A stretch of DNA of 55,355 nt, from assembly GCA_013298665.1 (NCBI GenBank), contig JAAFIK010000029.1, positions 1 through 55,355 on the forward strand, written 5' to 3'. The notes beneath the pieces were generated by a model. The model had not been told where the DNA came from. It worked only from the letters and a program-made list of their open reading frames with translations, and searched no databases. Numbering within the stretch: the stretch's first letter is position 1; every line of letters starts with the position of its first letter. A program made the translations under genes and the position numbers. The DNA is from Chitinophagales bacterium (GTDB lineage Bacteria; Bacteroidota; Bacteroidia; Chitinophagales; Chitinophagaceae). This document shows, piece by piece, positions 18,899 through 27,752 of this stretch.

Positions 18899-19491
18899 AC
18901 GCGTTGCAGTTTATGCATCAATTTTTTTTTATCAAGCCCGGCTGCCAGCAATTGTCGTGCTTTAGCCAGATGGGCTTGTGATGTACGTTCAGCAATATCC
19001 AGTACTTCCCCGATTTCGCGGTGATTGTATTCTTCAAATACATAAAGGTTAAATACGAGCCGGGGCATTTCCGGGAGTTCCTGCAAGAGGCGTAATAGAT
19101 ATTCTTTATCATACTTCACGTCTGCAAGGTTCTTTTCCTGCGCCGACTCTCCTGTAATAGATATTGGTTGGTATCCTTCAGCATAATCATGGTATAATGA
19201 GATGATCCTCAGGTTCTGCTGATACTGGTTCTTTTTAATAAAATCAAGACAACAGTTTACCACGATTCTTTTCATCCAGCCATCAAATGACCCTGCGAAA
19301 GCAAACTTACCAATGTGTCTGAAAATACGCAGAAAAGCATTATTAAGAATCTCTTCCGCATCTTCAGTTCTTTGCACATAACGCATACAAGTAGTCATAA
19401 AAAGATTAAAATACGTCTTATACAACGACTTCTGGCTTGCCAGGTCGTTACGCTGGCATCCTTCGATGATATCTTGCAATGGCTTGTCCAT
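18895..19491 (-). CDS. ECF RNA polymerase sigma factor
   Basis: 198-aa sigma-70 family ECF factor. Region 2 is about residues 20-95 (LYKTYFNLFMTTCMRYVQRTEDAEEI, then FDGWMKRIVVNCCLDFIKK), region 4 about 135-190 (LQELPEMPRLVFNLYVFEEY, EIGEVLDIAERTSQAHLAKARQLL). No region 3, as expected. Its stop overlaps the start of the membrane-spanning anti-sigma-like gene, so sigma and partner are translationally coupled and probably act together: the barrel protein would hold the sigma until an envelope signal. Its promoter must be in 19492-19763. Confidence 0.93.
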   Translation of the reverse strand: MDKPLQDIIEGCQRNDLASQKSLYKTYFNLFMTTCMRYVQRTEDAEEILNNAFLRIFRHIGKFAFAGSFDGWMKRIVVNCCLDFIKKNQYQQNLRIISLYHDYAEGYQPISITGESAQEKNLADVKYDKEYLLRLLQELPEMPRLVFNLYVFEEYNHREIGEVLDIAERTSQAHLAKARQLLAAGLDKKKLMHKLQRV

Positions 19492-19763
19492 TCGTGATTG
19501 CGAGCCGAAAACCTGGGTTTCAGCAGTTTTGGAATAAGTTATTAAAGGTTCTCATAAGGTACGGGCAATCTTTTTATCGGCTTCCGTTCACTTATGCAAT
19601 AAAGACTCTTTTTTCTCCCGAAACCCCGTATGGCTAATGTATTTTTATCAATAAAATTACAATTAACCATCTTAAAGGAAGAGAATACAATGAAAATATC
19701 CCTTTGTATTGCACAAAAAATGCAATTTCTCTGTACTTTTAAATCAAATAAAACATCAGCAAA
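19492..19763. other. Divergent promoter region of sigma factor and DUF3857 operons
   Basis: 272 bp without a gene. TACTTTTA at 19734-19741, preceded by a TTG 22 bp upstream (19709-19711), is a plausible promoter for the rightward operon. ATTGCA / TGCAAT (19708-19713, 19721-19726) is a short inverted repeat overlapping its -33 side. Confidence 0.4.
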
Positions 19764-21803
19764 ATGAAACGATCCCCCCTGCTGCTGGCAGCGCTATTCT
19801 GGTTTATGCCAGGTGTGAATGCTCAGGTATCCGATGACGACGAAGCTCTTGCATATCAGCTTAAGCGTAAATACCCCGATGAACGTGTGGCCTGTGTGAA
19901 AAGTACAGACGAATATAGTTTCGAACTGGGCAAAGGTGATGACCAGCAGCCAATAGTAATGGCAACAGCTAAAAAAAATGTGTCTTTTATATCTCTCCGG
20001 GAAGCCGCAATGATACAATATGCTGAATTTTACGACAAATTTTCAGCCATTAAGCGGTTTACGCAGTACTATAAAAGCGGGGAAAAATACTATTCATACT
20101 CCAAAAATCCTATTGATAAATCGGCTACCAGTGGCGGTATCTTTTTTGACGATAGCCGGGTTAAGTTTTACAACATCATTCTGCCAAGGATGGGACTAGG
20201 CGGTCTTGTAGAAGTGGAAAAGAAGTATAACGACTCCAAGTACCTGACAAGGGTTATGTTCCACAGTTATTACCCTATTAAAGAAAGAATACTCAGGTTT
20301 TCTGTACCCTCCTGGTTACAGTTAGACATACGCGAGATCAATTTCGAGGGGTTTAAAATTGAAAAGAAGCAGGAGGTTGATGGTAAAAACACCGTTTACT
20401 CCTATACGATAAAAGATCTGCCCCCGCTCAATAGCGAAGACCACGCGCTGCCGGCAGCATATACATGGCCTCATTTGGTCATCCTGGTCAAATCGTTTGA
20501 CGCTAACGGTACCCGGCAAAAAGGATTTGAGAGTGCTGCAGATCTTTATCAATGGTATAAAACCTTATACGCAAAATGTGATAACCAGGGCGCTTCCTTT
20601 AAATCGAAAACGGATGAACTGGTACGGGGTAAGAATAACGAACTTGATAAGGCACGGGCCATTTATTACTGGGTACAGGATAATATCCGTTATATTGCTT
20701 TTGAAGATGGCTATGCCGGTTTTATTCCTACTGTTGCACAGGATGTATATAAAAACAAATACGGCGACTGTAAGGGCATGGCAAACCTGCTTACCGAAAT
20801 GCTTAAGCAGGCCGGGCTGAAAGCACACCTTACCTGGATCGGTACCCGCCATATTCCTTACACATATGCTATTCCTTCGGTGTGTGTAGATAATCACTGT
20901 ATCAGTACTGTTTATATTTCGGGTAAACCATATTTTCTCGACGCTACAGAAAAATACAATCCTGTTGGTGAATATGCTTACCGAATTCAGGGTAAGGAGG
21001 CCCTGGTAGGAAAAGGCGATCAGCATGAAGTACTCAAAGTTCCTGTTGCCCCGAAAGAACAGAACAAAATCATCACAAGAGCCTCATTCAGCCTGAATGA
21101 TAATCTCCTCAAAGGTCATTTAAAAGTAACGTTTACCGGTGAAGAAAGAACCGGCTTTCATCAATTCTACCAGGATCTGCCAACTGACAGAAAAAAAGAA
21201 TTCCTTCAACTGGTACTTGAGTTTGGCAATGATAATCTCAACGCCACAAATGTAAAAACATCTGACCTTAATAACCGCGAAATTCCTGTGGTTATCGAAG
21301 GGGATATTGACCTCAGCAATAATGTGATCAGAGAAGATAAGGAGGTCTATGCAGGCATTGATTTTTTTCCGAGAAAACTCAGTTCATACATGCCGGATGA
21401 TAAACGGGTTAATCCCTATGAGTTTAACCGTATTTATACGGCTGAAGATGAGATTGACCTTACACTTCCGGCGGGCTATAAAGTAAAAGATCTGCCACAG
21501 GCTTTCAGTAATGAATCGGCCGATTATGGTTTTTCCGGCAGTTATACAGTTATTGGTAATAAAGTGCTGCTGAAAAAATCCTTATCGATCACCAGCGGTA
21601 CCGTAAAAAAACAGGACTTCGGCTCTTGGAAAACCTTTTTGAAAAACCTGCGTGATTTTAACAATAATATTGTCATTGCAGAAAAAGACCCGAATTATGT
21701 AGCTCCCAAGCCCATATCCGTGAAACCTGCAAATCCGGCACCTGCTAAAGTTGCTCCTGTCAGAATGCCTGCAGCAAGAAAACCCGCAATAAAAAAACAG
21801 TAA
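19764..21803 (+). CDS. Exported DUF3857/transglutaminase-like protein with intact triad
   Basis: 679 aa with a signal peptide (residues 1-20, MPGVNAQ). Residues about 40-270 are a DUF3857 beta domain; residues about 275-400 are a transglutaminase-like core with all three catalytic residues in place: Cys336 in YGDCKGMANLL, His378 in DNHCISTV and Asp393 in FLDATEKY. A DUF3858-type beta domain follows, then a Pro/Ala/Lys-rich tail (residues about 650-679). Known members are periplasmic or secreted and may cleave or crosslink peptides; the substrate is unknown. It is 1 bp from the next gene, a paralogue with a degenerate site, so the two are surely co-expressed. Confidence 0.87.
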   Translation: MKRSPLLLAALFWFMPGVNAQVSDDDEALAYQLKRKYPDERVACVKSTDEYSFELGKGDDQQPIVMATAKKNVSFISLREAAMIQYAEFYDKFSAIKRFTQYYKSGEKYYSYSKNPIDKSATSGGIFFDDSRVKFYNIILPRMGLGGLVEVEKKYNDSKYLTRVMFHSYYPIKERILRFSVPSWLQLDIREINFEGFKIEKKQEVDGKNTVYSYTIKDLPPLNSEDHALPAAYTWPHLVILVKSFDANGTRQKGFESAADLYQWYKTLYAKCDNQGASFKSKTDELVRGKNNELDKARAIYYWVQDNIRYIAFEDGYAGFIPTVAQDVYKNKYGDCKGMANLLTEMLKQAGLKAHLTWIGTRHIPYTYAIPSVCVDNHCISTVYISGKPYFLDATEKYNPVGEYAYRIQGKEALVGKGDQHEVLKVPVAPKEQNKIITRASFSLNDNLLKGHLKVTFTGEERTGFHQFYQDLPTDRKKEFLQLVLEFGNDNLNATNVKTSDLNNREIPVVIEGDIDLSNNVIREDKEVYAGIDFFPRKLSSYMPDDKRVNPYEFNRIYTAEDEIDLTLPAGYKVKDLPQAFSNESADYGFSGSYTVIGNKVLLKKSLSITSGTVKKQDFGSWKTFLKNLRDFNNNIVIAEKDPNYVAPKPISVKPANPAPAKVAPVRMPAARKPAIKKQ

Positions 21804-21804
21804 A

Positions 21805-24015
21805 ATGCGTACAATGAAAAAGATAAAATATATATATATCGTCCTGCTTGTTCTTTTAACAGGATTCGCTGGATACAGTCAAACGATTAAAGAAGAGATC
21901 GCTTTGGCCACAGAAAAAAATATGTTGCCCGTATGGAATGAAAATGATCCCAGTTTCAGCAGTAACCAGATTCCGGAAAAATGGAAAGGATTTTCAGGCG
22001 TTATTATTGCACAGAAAACAAAGTTTGTTTTTGATAAGGCGTCTGGCACTGATAAACTGAATGTATATGAAACCGGGCATCGAAAGATCAAATTACAGGA
22101 TAAGGGATCTGTAGGCAGTTATTCTGAATTTTACTTCAGAAAAGGGCATCCGAATGACGGCTTTTCTCTTCGCGTAATTAAGGCTGATGGTACGGTGGAT
22201 ACGGTGTCGCTGCTAACCGCTGTGCTGGTGGAAGACGTAAGTGACGTGCCTTCGCTGTTTACTCCTTATTTTGAGAAACAGAATACGATAAGGGATAAAA
22301 CCAAAAGTGCCAACATTTATTTCAAACTGGCGGTTTCCAATCTGGAGCCGGGCGATATTATAGATTATTGTTACACTGTATATAATGACAATGATGTAAG
22401 CCGTATGAATTCGCTTGAGTTTGACCCTGTATATTATGTTTGCCACCGCGAATACCCCGTTATAAACCAGCAATTTGAAATCAATACCGATGAGAAAAGT
22501 TACGTCAACAGTAAGTCGCTGAATGGCGCTCCGGAATTTCGTGAAACAAAAACCAATGGGTACAATGTTTTTTTGTGGGAAGATAAAGACCGTGAAAAGA
22601 TAAAAGATACCCGGTGGGTTAACGAGTATATGGTATTGCCGATGCTCAAATTTCAAATCATCTATTCCAAAAACAACGATGCAGAAGATCTGTTCATCAG
22701 CGATCGCGGTGAGCTGAAAAAATCCATCACCCCTGAGGAGTTGGCCAGAAAAGTGAACCGTATCTATGAAAAGATGGATGCCAGTGGAGGAAGAAAGGTT
22801 ACCCAGGATAATATTATTGCCAATTATACCACATCCTTGTTATCCAATACTGAATATCTTCTCCGGAAAGGAGAGGCATATGATCTGGGCGATGAAGAGT
22901 TTATCAAACGGGTCTATTATATATCCAGACATCTTTATGGCCTGTACGGCAATCGTATGGGTAGCCAGTATTTCGCGTATGTTATGCTACAGAAACTCAG
23001 GAAAAAAAACATTCCTGCTGAACTTATTGTAACCACCAGCAACAGCGTTACTGAGATGAAGGACGTAATTTTTGGTACCGAGCTTGAATGGCTGATTAAA
23101 GCTAAAAACAAATATGTTTTCTGCTTTTCAGCAAACTCTAATCCTTTTGATCTTAAAGATGATTTTCTGGAAAATGATGCCTATACCATTACATTGGGGA
23201 AATCACCGGCCGCTGTACCCATCAAACTACCCGGTACAATGGCTGATGAGAATATCAACACGACAACTATTGATGCCTCAATGGATGAACAGTATGAAAA
23301 CATGAATGTCGTTTCTGTAAATACATACAAGGGAATTTCTAAGGAAGACAATGATGGGCCACCCCTGGCTTATACGAACGTATATGACAATGACTACCTG
23401 AGCTACTATGGTGATAATGAACTTGACGCGCTTCCGGAGAAGAAGCGTGATGAGATTGAACGTTTAATACGGGCAAAACGCGAAGAATTCAAAAAGCGTA
23501 AACCGGAGTACATGAAAAGACAGTTGCAGAACGATTTTACAAACGTAGTCAGATATGACAATTTTTTACTGATTACGGATGGCCGTACATTTAACAAACA
23601 GGAACTTAAATATTCAGAAACCTTTATTCTGGGCGATCTTACCCGAAAAGCAGGGAGCAATTACTTAATTAGTATTCCTGCACTGATGGGTAGGCAAACG
23701 CAGGTAAAGCCGGAAGACCGCAATCGGCAATACGATATCAATGTACGCAACGCCAGGGCCTATACCTGGGATATCAGTTTTGCAGTACCTGCAGGATATA
23801 GCGTAAAAGGACTCGCCGATCTTAATATTAATGTCGAAAATGAAACCGGGCTTTTTATATCAAAAGCTTTTATGAAAGGAAATGTACTTAAACTCAGCAT
23901 TAAGAAGGCTTATAAACAAACCCAGATAAAAAAGGAAAATTTTGGCAAAATGCTGGAGTTTATAGATGCTGCTTATAATTTCAGTCAACGGAGGGTTTTG
24001 CTTAAAAAAGGATAA
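21805..24015 (+). CDS. Exported DUF3857 protein with degenerate transglutaminase-like domain
   Basis: 736 aa with a signal peptide (ATG at 21805 or 21814; cleavage near GYSQ). Same layout as its upstream neighbour: DUF3857 domain (GFSGVIIAQKTKFVFDK to about residue 270), then a helical region at the place of the transglutaminase core, then a C-terminal beta domain (YDINVRNARAYTWDISFAVPAGY). Where the active enzyme has GDCKGM this one has GNRMGSQYFAYVML, and no matching His/Asp pair is seen, so it is probably not catalytic. It may be the binding or regulatory partner of the enzyme encoded 1 bp upstream. Ends before a strong bidirectional terminator. Confidence 0.82.
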   Translation: MRTMKKIKYIYIVLLVLLTGFAGYSQTIKEEIALATEKNMLPVWNENDPSFSSNQIPEKWKGFSGVIIAQKTKFVFDKASGTDKLNVYETGHRKIKLQDKGSVGSYSEFYFRKGHPNDGFSLRVIKADGTVDTVSLLTAVLVEDVSDVPSLFTPYFEKQNTIRDKTKSANIYFKLAVSNLEPGDIIDYCYTVYNDNDVSRMNSLEFDPVYYVCHREYPVINQQFEINTDEKSYVNSKSLNGAPEFRETKTNGYNVFLWEDKDREKIKDTRWVNEYMVLPMLKFQIIYSKNNDAEDLFISDRGELKKSITPEELARKVNRIYEKMDASGGRKVTQDNIIANYTTSLLSNTEYLLRKGEAYDLGDEEFIKRVYYISRHLYGLYGNRMGSQYFAYVMLQKLRKKNIPAELIVTTSNSVTEMKDVIFGTELEWLIKAKNKYVFCFSANSNPFDLKDDFLENDAYTITLGKSPAAVPIKLPGTMADENINTTTIDASMDEQYENMNVVSVNTYKGISKEDNDGPPLAYTNVYDNDYLSYYGDNELDALPEKKRDEIERLIRAKREEFKKRKPEYMKRQLQNDFTNVVRYDNFLLITDGRTFNKQELKYSETFILGDLTRKAGSNYLISIPALMGRQTQVKPEDRNRQYDINVRNARAYTWDISFAVPAGYSVKGLADLNINVENETGLFISKAFMKGNVLKLSIKKAYKQTQIKKENFGKMLEFIDAAYNFSQRRVLLKKG

Positions 24016-24028
24016 TCCTTATTCAATA

Positions 24029-24079
24029 TCTTCTTTGTAAAAAACCTGCTGATTATTGGCAGGTTTTTTACAAAGAAGA
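24029..24079. terminator. Strong bidirectional terminator (21-bp perfect stem)
   Basis: Arms 24029-24049 and 24059-24079 are perfectly complementary over 21 bp with a 9-nt loop. A six-base A run in one arm and a T run in the other serve both directions. Placed between the convergent DUF3857 (+) and msrB (-) genes. Confidence 0.92.
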
Positions 24080-24085
24080 ATTCGT

Positions 24086-24643
24086 TTAATTGCCCTGTGC
24101 CGTATTGTATTTTTTCTCTGCGGCTTTTGCCTTTTCAAAATCCAGTACAACCCCGTTGATGCAATACCTAAGGCCTGTAGGCGGTGGACCATCTTCAAAA
24201 ACATGTCCAAGATGACTTTTACAGCGTCCGCATTGTACTTCTGTCCGTACCATACCGTGAGAATTATCGGGCAGGTAGATAATACTGCTTTTGCTTATGG
24301 GCTGGTAAAAACTTGGCCAGCCACACCCACTCTCAAATTTAGCATTACTCTCAAAAAGTGCATTCCCGCATACAGCACAGTAAAAAGTGCCAATTTCTTT
24401 GCTTTTTTCGAAAGGGCTGCTATATGGTCGTTCCGTTCCCTTTTCACGGGCAATGGTATATACTTCTTTTGGCAATATTTTCTTCCATTCGGCTTCGTTG
24501 AGGTTCACTTTTGTGGTATCTGTACGGGAGTATAATAGTGGTTTTTGGACTGTATCACTCATGACAATGTTATTTTTATCGTTAATATTAGCCTTGCAGG
24601 CTGTCATCAGCAGCAAAAGCGGAAAAAACAGTATCCGGTTCAT
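24086..24643 (-). CDS. msrB: Lipoprotein peptide-methionine (R)-S-oxide reductase
   Basis: 185-aa MsrB that reduces methionine-R-sulfoxide in proteins. Catalytic Cys161 lies in RYCINGVVLDF; zinc ligands are the CAVC and CGRC pairs; SGCGWPSFYQPI and HLGHVFEDGPPPTGLRYC are family signatures. The leader MNRILFFPLLLLMTAC is a lipoprotein signal with Cys16 as lipidation site, so this copy works in the periplasm on the inner or outer membrane and would repair oxidised envelope proteins. Single gene, ended by the bidirectional terminator. Confidence 0.94.
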   Translation of the reverse strand: MNRILFFPLLLLMTACKANINDKNNIVMSDTVQKPLLYSRTDTTKVNLNEAEWKKILPKEVYTIAREKGTERPYSSPFEKSKEIGTFYCAVCGNALFESNAKFESGCGWPSFYQPISKSSIIYLPDNSHGMVRTEVQCGRCKSHLGHVFEDGPPPTGLRYCINGVVLDFEKAKAAEKKYNTAQGN

Positions 24644-24759
24644 AATATAGAAACAATATAGTGAATAAAAGGTTTATCTCATCTATATACGAGGGGTGTT
24701 TTATGAAAGTTTTTAATTGTTTTGTTAAAATCATTAACAATATTATAAACTTCATATAT

Positions 24760-24767
24760 TATATTTG
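24760..24767 (+). promoter_or_regulatory. Putative -7 promoter element of adk
   Basis: TATATTTG matches the Bacteroidota -7 consensus TAnnTTTG exactly, 26 bp before the adk ATG. No TTG at the expected -33 distance, so moderate support. Confidence 0.4.
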
Positions 24768-24793
24768 TTGTTCCCATAAAGTTTAAATGAATA

Positions 24794-25372
24794 ATGTTTA
24801 ACTTAATATTGTTTGGCCCTCCGGGCAGTGGAAAGGGTACACAAAGCGAAAAATTGATTGCCACATATGGCCTCAAACACCTGAGTACAGGAGATTTATT
24901 GCGCAACGAAATTGCAGCACAGACACCGTTGGGTCTGGAGGCAAAGAACATCATGGATAAAGGCCAGTTGGTTCCCGATGAGGTGGTTATTGGTATGATC
25001 AGTTCGGCATTAGACAACAACCCTGATGCAAAAGGTTTTTTGTTCGATGGATTTCCCCGTACCAGCGCACAAGCTGAAGCGCTGGACAGGCTGCTTGAAC
25101 TTAAGAAAACATCTATTGCTGTTATGCTTGCGCTTGAAGTGGGCGAGGAGGAGTTAATAAGCCGTTTACTTAAAAGAGGAGAGACCAGCGGCCGCAGTGA
25201 TGATACCAATGAAACAATCATTCGTGCACGTATTGCCGAATATCGTAATAAAACCGCAGCCGTTGCGGATTATTACAAAAAATTCAACAAAGTAGAAGTG
25301 GTAAAAGGAGAAGGCGGTATTGAAGACATTTTTAATGCACTTTGTGCTCAATTAGAAAAGAAAAGGCAATAA
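24794..25372 (+). CDS. adk: Adenylate kinase
   Basis: 192-aa cytoplasmic adenylate kinase (ATP + AMP to 2 ADP). P-loop GPPGSGKGT at residues 8-16; AMP-binding LSTGDLLRNEI; FLFDGFPRTSAQAEALD; LLKRGETSGRSDD at the lid. The lid is the short type without the Cys zinc site, which explains 192 rather than about 215 residues. It begins with ATG at 24794 and is followed 67 bp later by a gene for an outer-membrane barrel. Confidence 0.96.
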   Translation: MFNLILFGPPGSGKGTQSEKLIATYGLKHLSTGDLLRNEIAAQTPLGLEAKNIMDKGQLVPDEVVIGMISSALDNNPDAKGFLFDGFPRTSAQAEALDRLLELKKTSIAVMLALEVGEEELISRLLKRGETSGRSDDTNETIIRARIAEYRNKTAAVADYYKKFNKVEVVKGEGGIEDIFNALCAQLEKKRQ

Positions 25373-25439
25373 GCAAACGCGATAGGTGCAACTAAAACCC
25401 TGCTCAGCACTGTCTCTTAAAAACACAACATTCCCGGAG

Positions 25440-27275
25440 ATGAACAGGAGAAAATGGTTGGCTTTCACTCTGTATAGTTTTTTTTCTTGCTGCTGGCTGC
25501 ATTCAATTGCCCAGGAAAGCGTATCATACAAAAATGATACTTTCTTTCTTGCGAAAAAAAGGGGAATGTTTGGCAGATTGGGAAGAAGTATTGCCATCTC
25601 TGATAACCCTGCACAGGGTCCCGTAAAAATTGACCTTCCCTTTAAGGAGTACAGTGGAAAAATTATTCGGCATATTTTCATAACCCGCCTGGGCTTTGAG
25701 CGTAACTTTTATGATACCAATCGCATAAGACAGAATGTTGGCATTGTAATAGCCAATGCGCTGCATCGAAACAGTGCTTTACCCGTTATCAAAAAGAATC
25801 TTTTTTTCCGTGAGGGTGACCCCCTTATTCCTTACTTACTGGCCGATAATGAGCGCCACCTGCGGGAATTAGAATTTATTCAGGATGCGCGGTTTGAGAT
25901 ATTGCCGGTTGAACTACATAACGATTCCGTAGATGTGATTGTTGTTACCAAAGATGTTTTCAGTCTTGGTGCAACGGTAAGCGCCCGCAAGATTAATGAA
26001 TTTTACTTCAGGTTGTATGATAAGAACCTATGGGGACGCGGCAATCAGTTTACGGTTTATGGTCTGTATGATTTTAACCGATCGCCAAGGTGGGGCTATG
26101 GAGCCGAATACATGCATCGAAACCTGATGGGCAGTTTTATTGACTGGTCAACGGGTTTTCAAACCTTGTCACCCGGATTTAACAGCGGCCGGAGGGAAGA
26201 GATAATAGCCTATACCCGATTTGTTCGGCCGTTGGTATCGGCATATTTTGGTTGGACAGGTGCGTTAGATCTTTCTTTTCACAGACTAAGTAATAATTAC
26301 ATTTCAGATTCACTTTTTAAAAAAGAGTATAAGTACCAGTACACCAACGCCGATTTATGGGTAGGCTATAATATCGGTTCCCGGCGTATGCTTATCAAAA
26401 ACACAGCAAGCCGGCTGAAGAAATTCATTGCGATACGTGGCTTTCACGACCAGTTTCAACAGATACCAGGCAGATATGCCAATGAGTATAATTATCAGTA
26501 TGCTGATATTAGTGGAGTACTGGGTGCATTCACCGTTTTTAAACAAAGCTTTTATAAAACACGATTTGTTTATGGATTTGGCCGAAGCGAAGACGTTCCG
26601 GAAGGCTTCACGGCTTCCCTCATTGGCGGGTGGACAAATAAACAAGGACGTAGCCGGCCTTATATGGGATTCGATTTTCAGGTCAACAATTTCAAAACAT
26701 CGGGGCATTACATCAGCTATACTGTAAGAGCTGGTGGTTACCTTTACCAAAAAAAAACAGAGGACTTGGATCTGTTGCTTGATGTCAATCATTTTTCCCG
26801 ACTCAAACATCTTGGCGGACGATGGTATCACCGATGGTTTCTTGGGGGGAGTTTTACCAAACAATCAGCCCCCGTTCTGAATGTACCTTTATTTCTCAAC
26901 AGCACATTTGCACTACCTCAATTCAATAACGGTAATATTGCGGCCAACTCACGTAGTGTGCTGCGTGGAGAGTGCGTGTTTTACAATACCTGGAAATTTA
27001 TTGGTTTCCGGTTTGCGCCATTTATCTTTTACGATGCGGCATTTCTTACGCAGGAGGGCAATGGTATCCGGAAAGGAGATTTTTTCAGCAGCCCGGGAGC
27101 AGGTGTCCGTACCCGTAATGAAAGCCTTATTTTTGAAACAATGCAACTGAAAGCCTACATTTTTCCAAGACAAACGGAAGGTATGAAAAGCTGGCGTGTT
27201 GAATTCAGTACCAATATCCGGTTCAAGTATAATGCCGAATTTATCAAAAGACCAGAGTTTGTTGTAGCTAATTAA
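25440..27275 (+). CDS. BamA/TamA-like outer-membrane beta-barrel protein
   Basis: 611 aa from the ATG at 25440, which gives signal peptide MNRRKWLAFTLYSFFSCCWL ending near IAQ; a longer frame from a GTG at 25386 lacks a sensible start. Residues about 60-165 look like one or two POTRA-type modules (GKIIRHIFITRLGFERNFYD, LRELEFIQDARFEILPVELHNDSVDVIVVT). The remaining 440 residues alternate as a large barrel (LWGRGNQFTVYGLYDFNRSPRWGYGAEY, TRFVYGFGRSEDVPEGFTASLIGG). No close match to BamA motifs such as VRGF, so its cargo is unknown; insertion or secretion of surface proteins or lipids is possible. Confidence 0.75.
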   Translation: MNRRKWLAFTLYSFFSCCWLHSIAQESVSYKNDTFFLAKKRGMFGRLGRSIAISDNPAQGPVKIDLPFKEYSGKIIRHIFITRLGFERNFYDTNRIRQNVGIVIANALHRNSALPVIKKNLFFREGDPLIPYLLADNERHLRELEFIQDARFEILPVELHNDSVDVIVVTKDVFSLGATVSARKINEFYFRLYDKNLWGRGNQFTVYGLYDFNRSPRWGYGAEYMHRNLMGSFIDWSTGFQTLSPGFNSGRREEIIAYTRFVRPLVSAYFGWTGALDLSFHRLSNNYISDSLFKKEYKYQYTNADLWVGYNIGSRRMLIKNTASRLKKFIAIRGFHDQFQQIPGRYANEYNYQYADISGVLGAFTVFKQSFYKTRFVYGFGRSEDVPEGFTASLIGGWTNKQGRSRPYMGFDFQVNNFKTSGHYISYTVRAGGYLYQKKTEDLDLLLDVNHFSRLKHLGGRWYHRWFLGGSFTKQSAPVLNVPLFLNSTFALPQFNNGNIAANSRSVLRGECVFYNTWKFIGFRFAPFIFYDAAFLTQEGNGIRKGDFFSSPGAGVRTRNESLIFETMQLKAYIFPRQTEGMKSWRVEFSTNIRFKYNAEFIKRPEFVVAN

Positions 27276-27284
27276 ATTTATAAA

Positions 27285-27746
27285 ATGGACAAAAAGCAAT
27301 TCATTCGTGAAATTTTTATACAAAAAACAGGTACCCTTCAATCCGATGCTTCAGGGAAATGGGGGAAAATGAACGGTCAGCAAATGATCGAACATGTTAC
27401 TGCCTTTTTTAAAATCTCTTCCGGAAAGCTACAATTTCCGGTGGTTACTCCTGTTGAGGAACTTCCTAAGTACAAGGCTTTTATTTTAAGCGATAAACCA
27501 TTCAGGGAAAATACAAAAGCCCCGGCTGAAATTCTCGGAACGGAGCCACTTCCGCTGCGAACAGCCAATATGGGAGAGGCTGTTTCTGAACTCAAAAAAA
27601 GTATTTCGGAGTTTGAAGATTATTTTTCAGCCGAACCGGATCGTGTTACTTCACATCCCGTATTCGGTGAACTCAATGCTGATGAATGGGTTTTGCTGCA
27701 TTACAAACATGTAATACACCATATGACGCAGTTTGATCTGGTTTAA
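27285..27746 (+). CDS. DUF1569/DinB-superfamily protein
   Basis: 153-aa cytoplasmic helical protein. Helix patterns and the His residues in QQMIEHVTAF, ELNADEWVLLHYKHVIHHMTQFDLV fit the DUF1569 branch of the DinB four-helix bundle with a metal site. Function unknown. Starts 9 bp after the barrel gene, so probably its co-transcribed neighbour; ends 6 bp from the convergent NfuA-like gene. Confidence 0.75.
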   Translation: MDKKQFIREIFIQKTGTLQSDASGKWGKMNGQQMIEHVTAFFKISSGKLQFPVVTPVEELPKYKAFILSDKPFRENTKAPAEILGTEPLPLRTANMGEAVSELKKSISEFEDYFSAEPDRVTSHPVFGELNADEWVLLHYKHVIHHMTQFDLV

Positions 27747-27752
27747 CTGATA

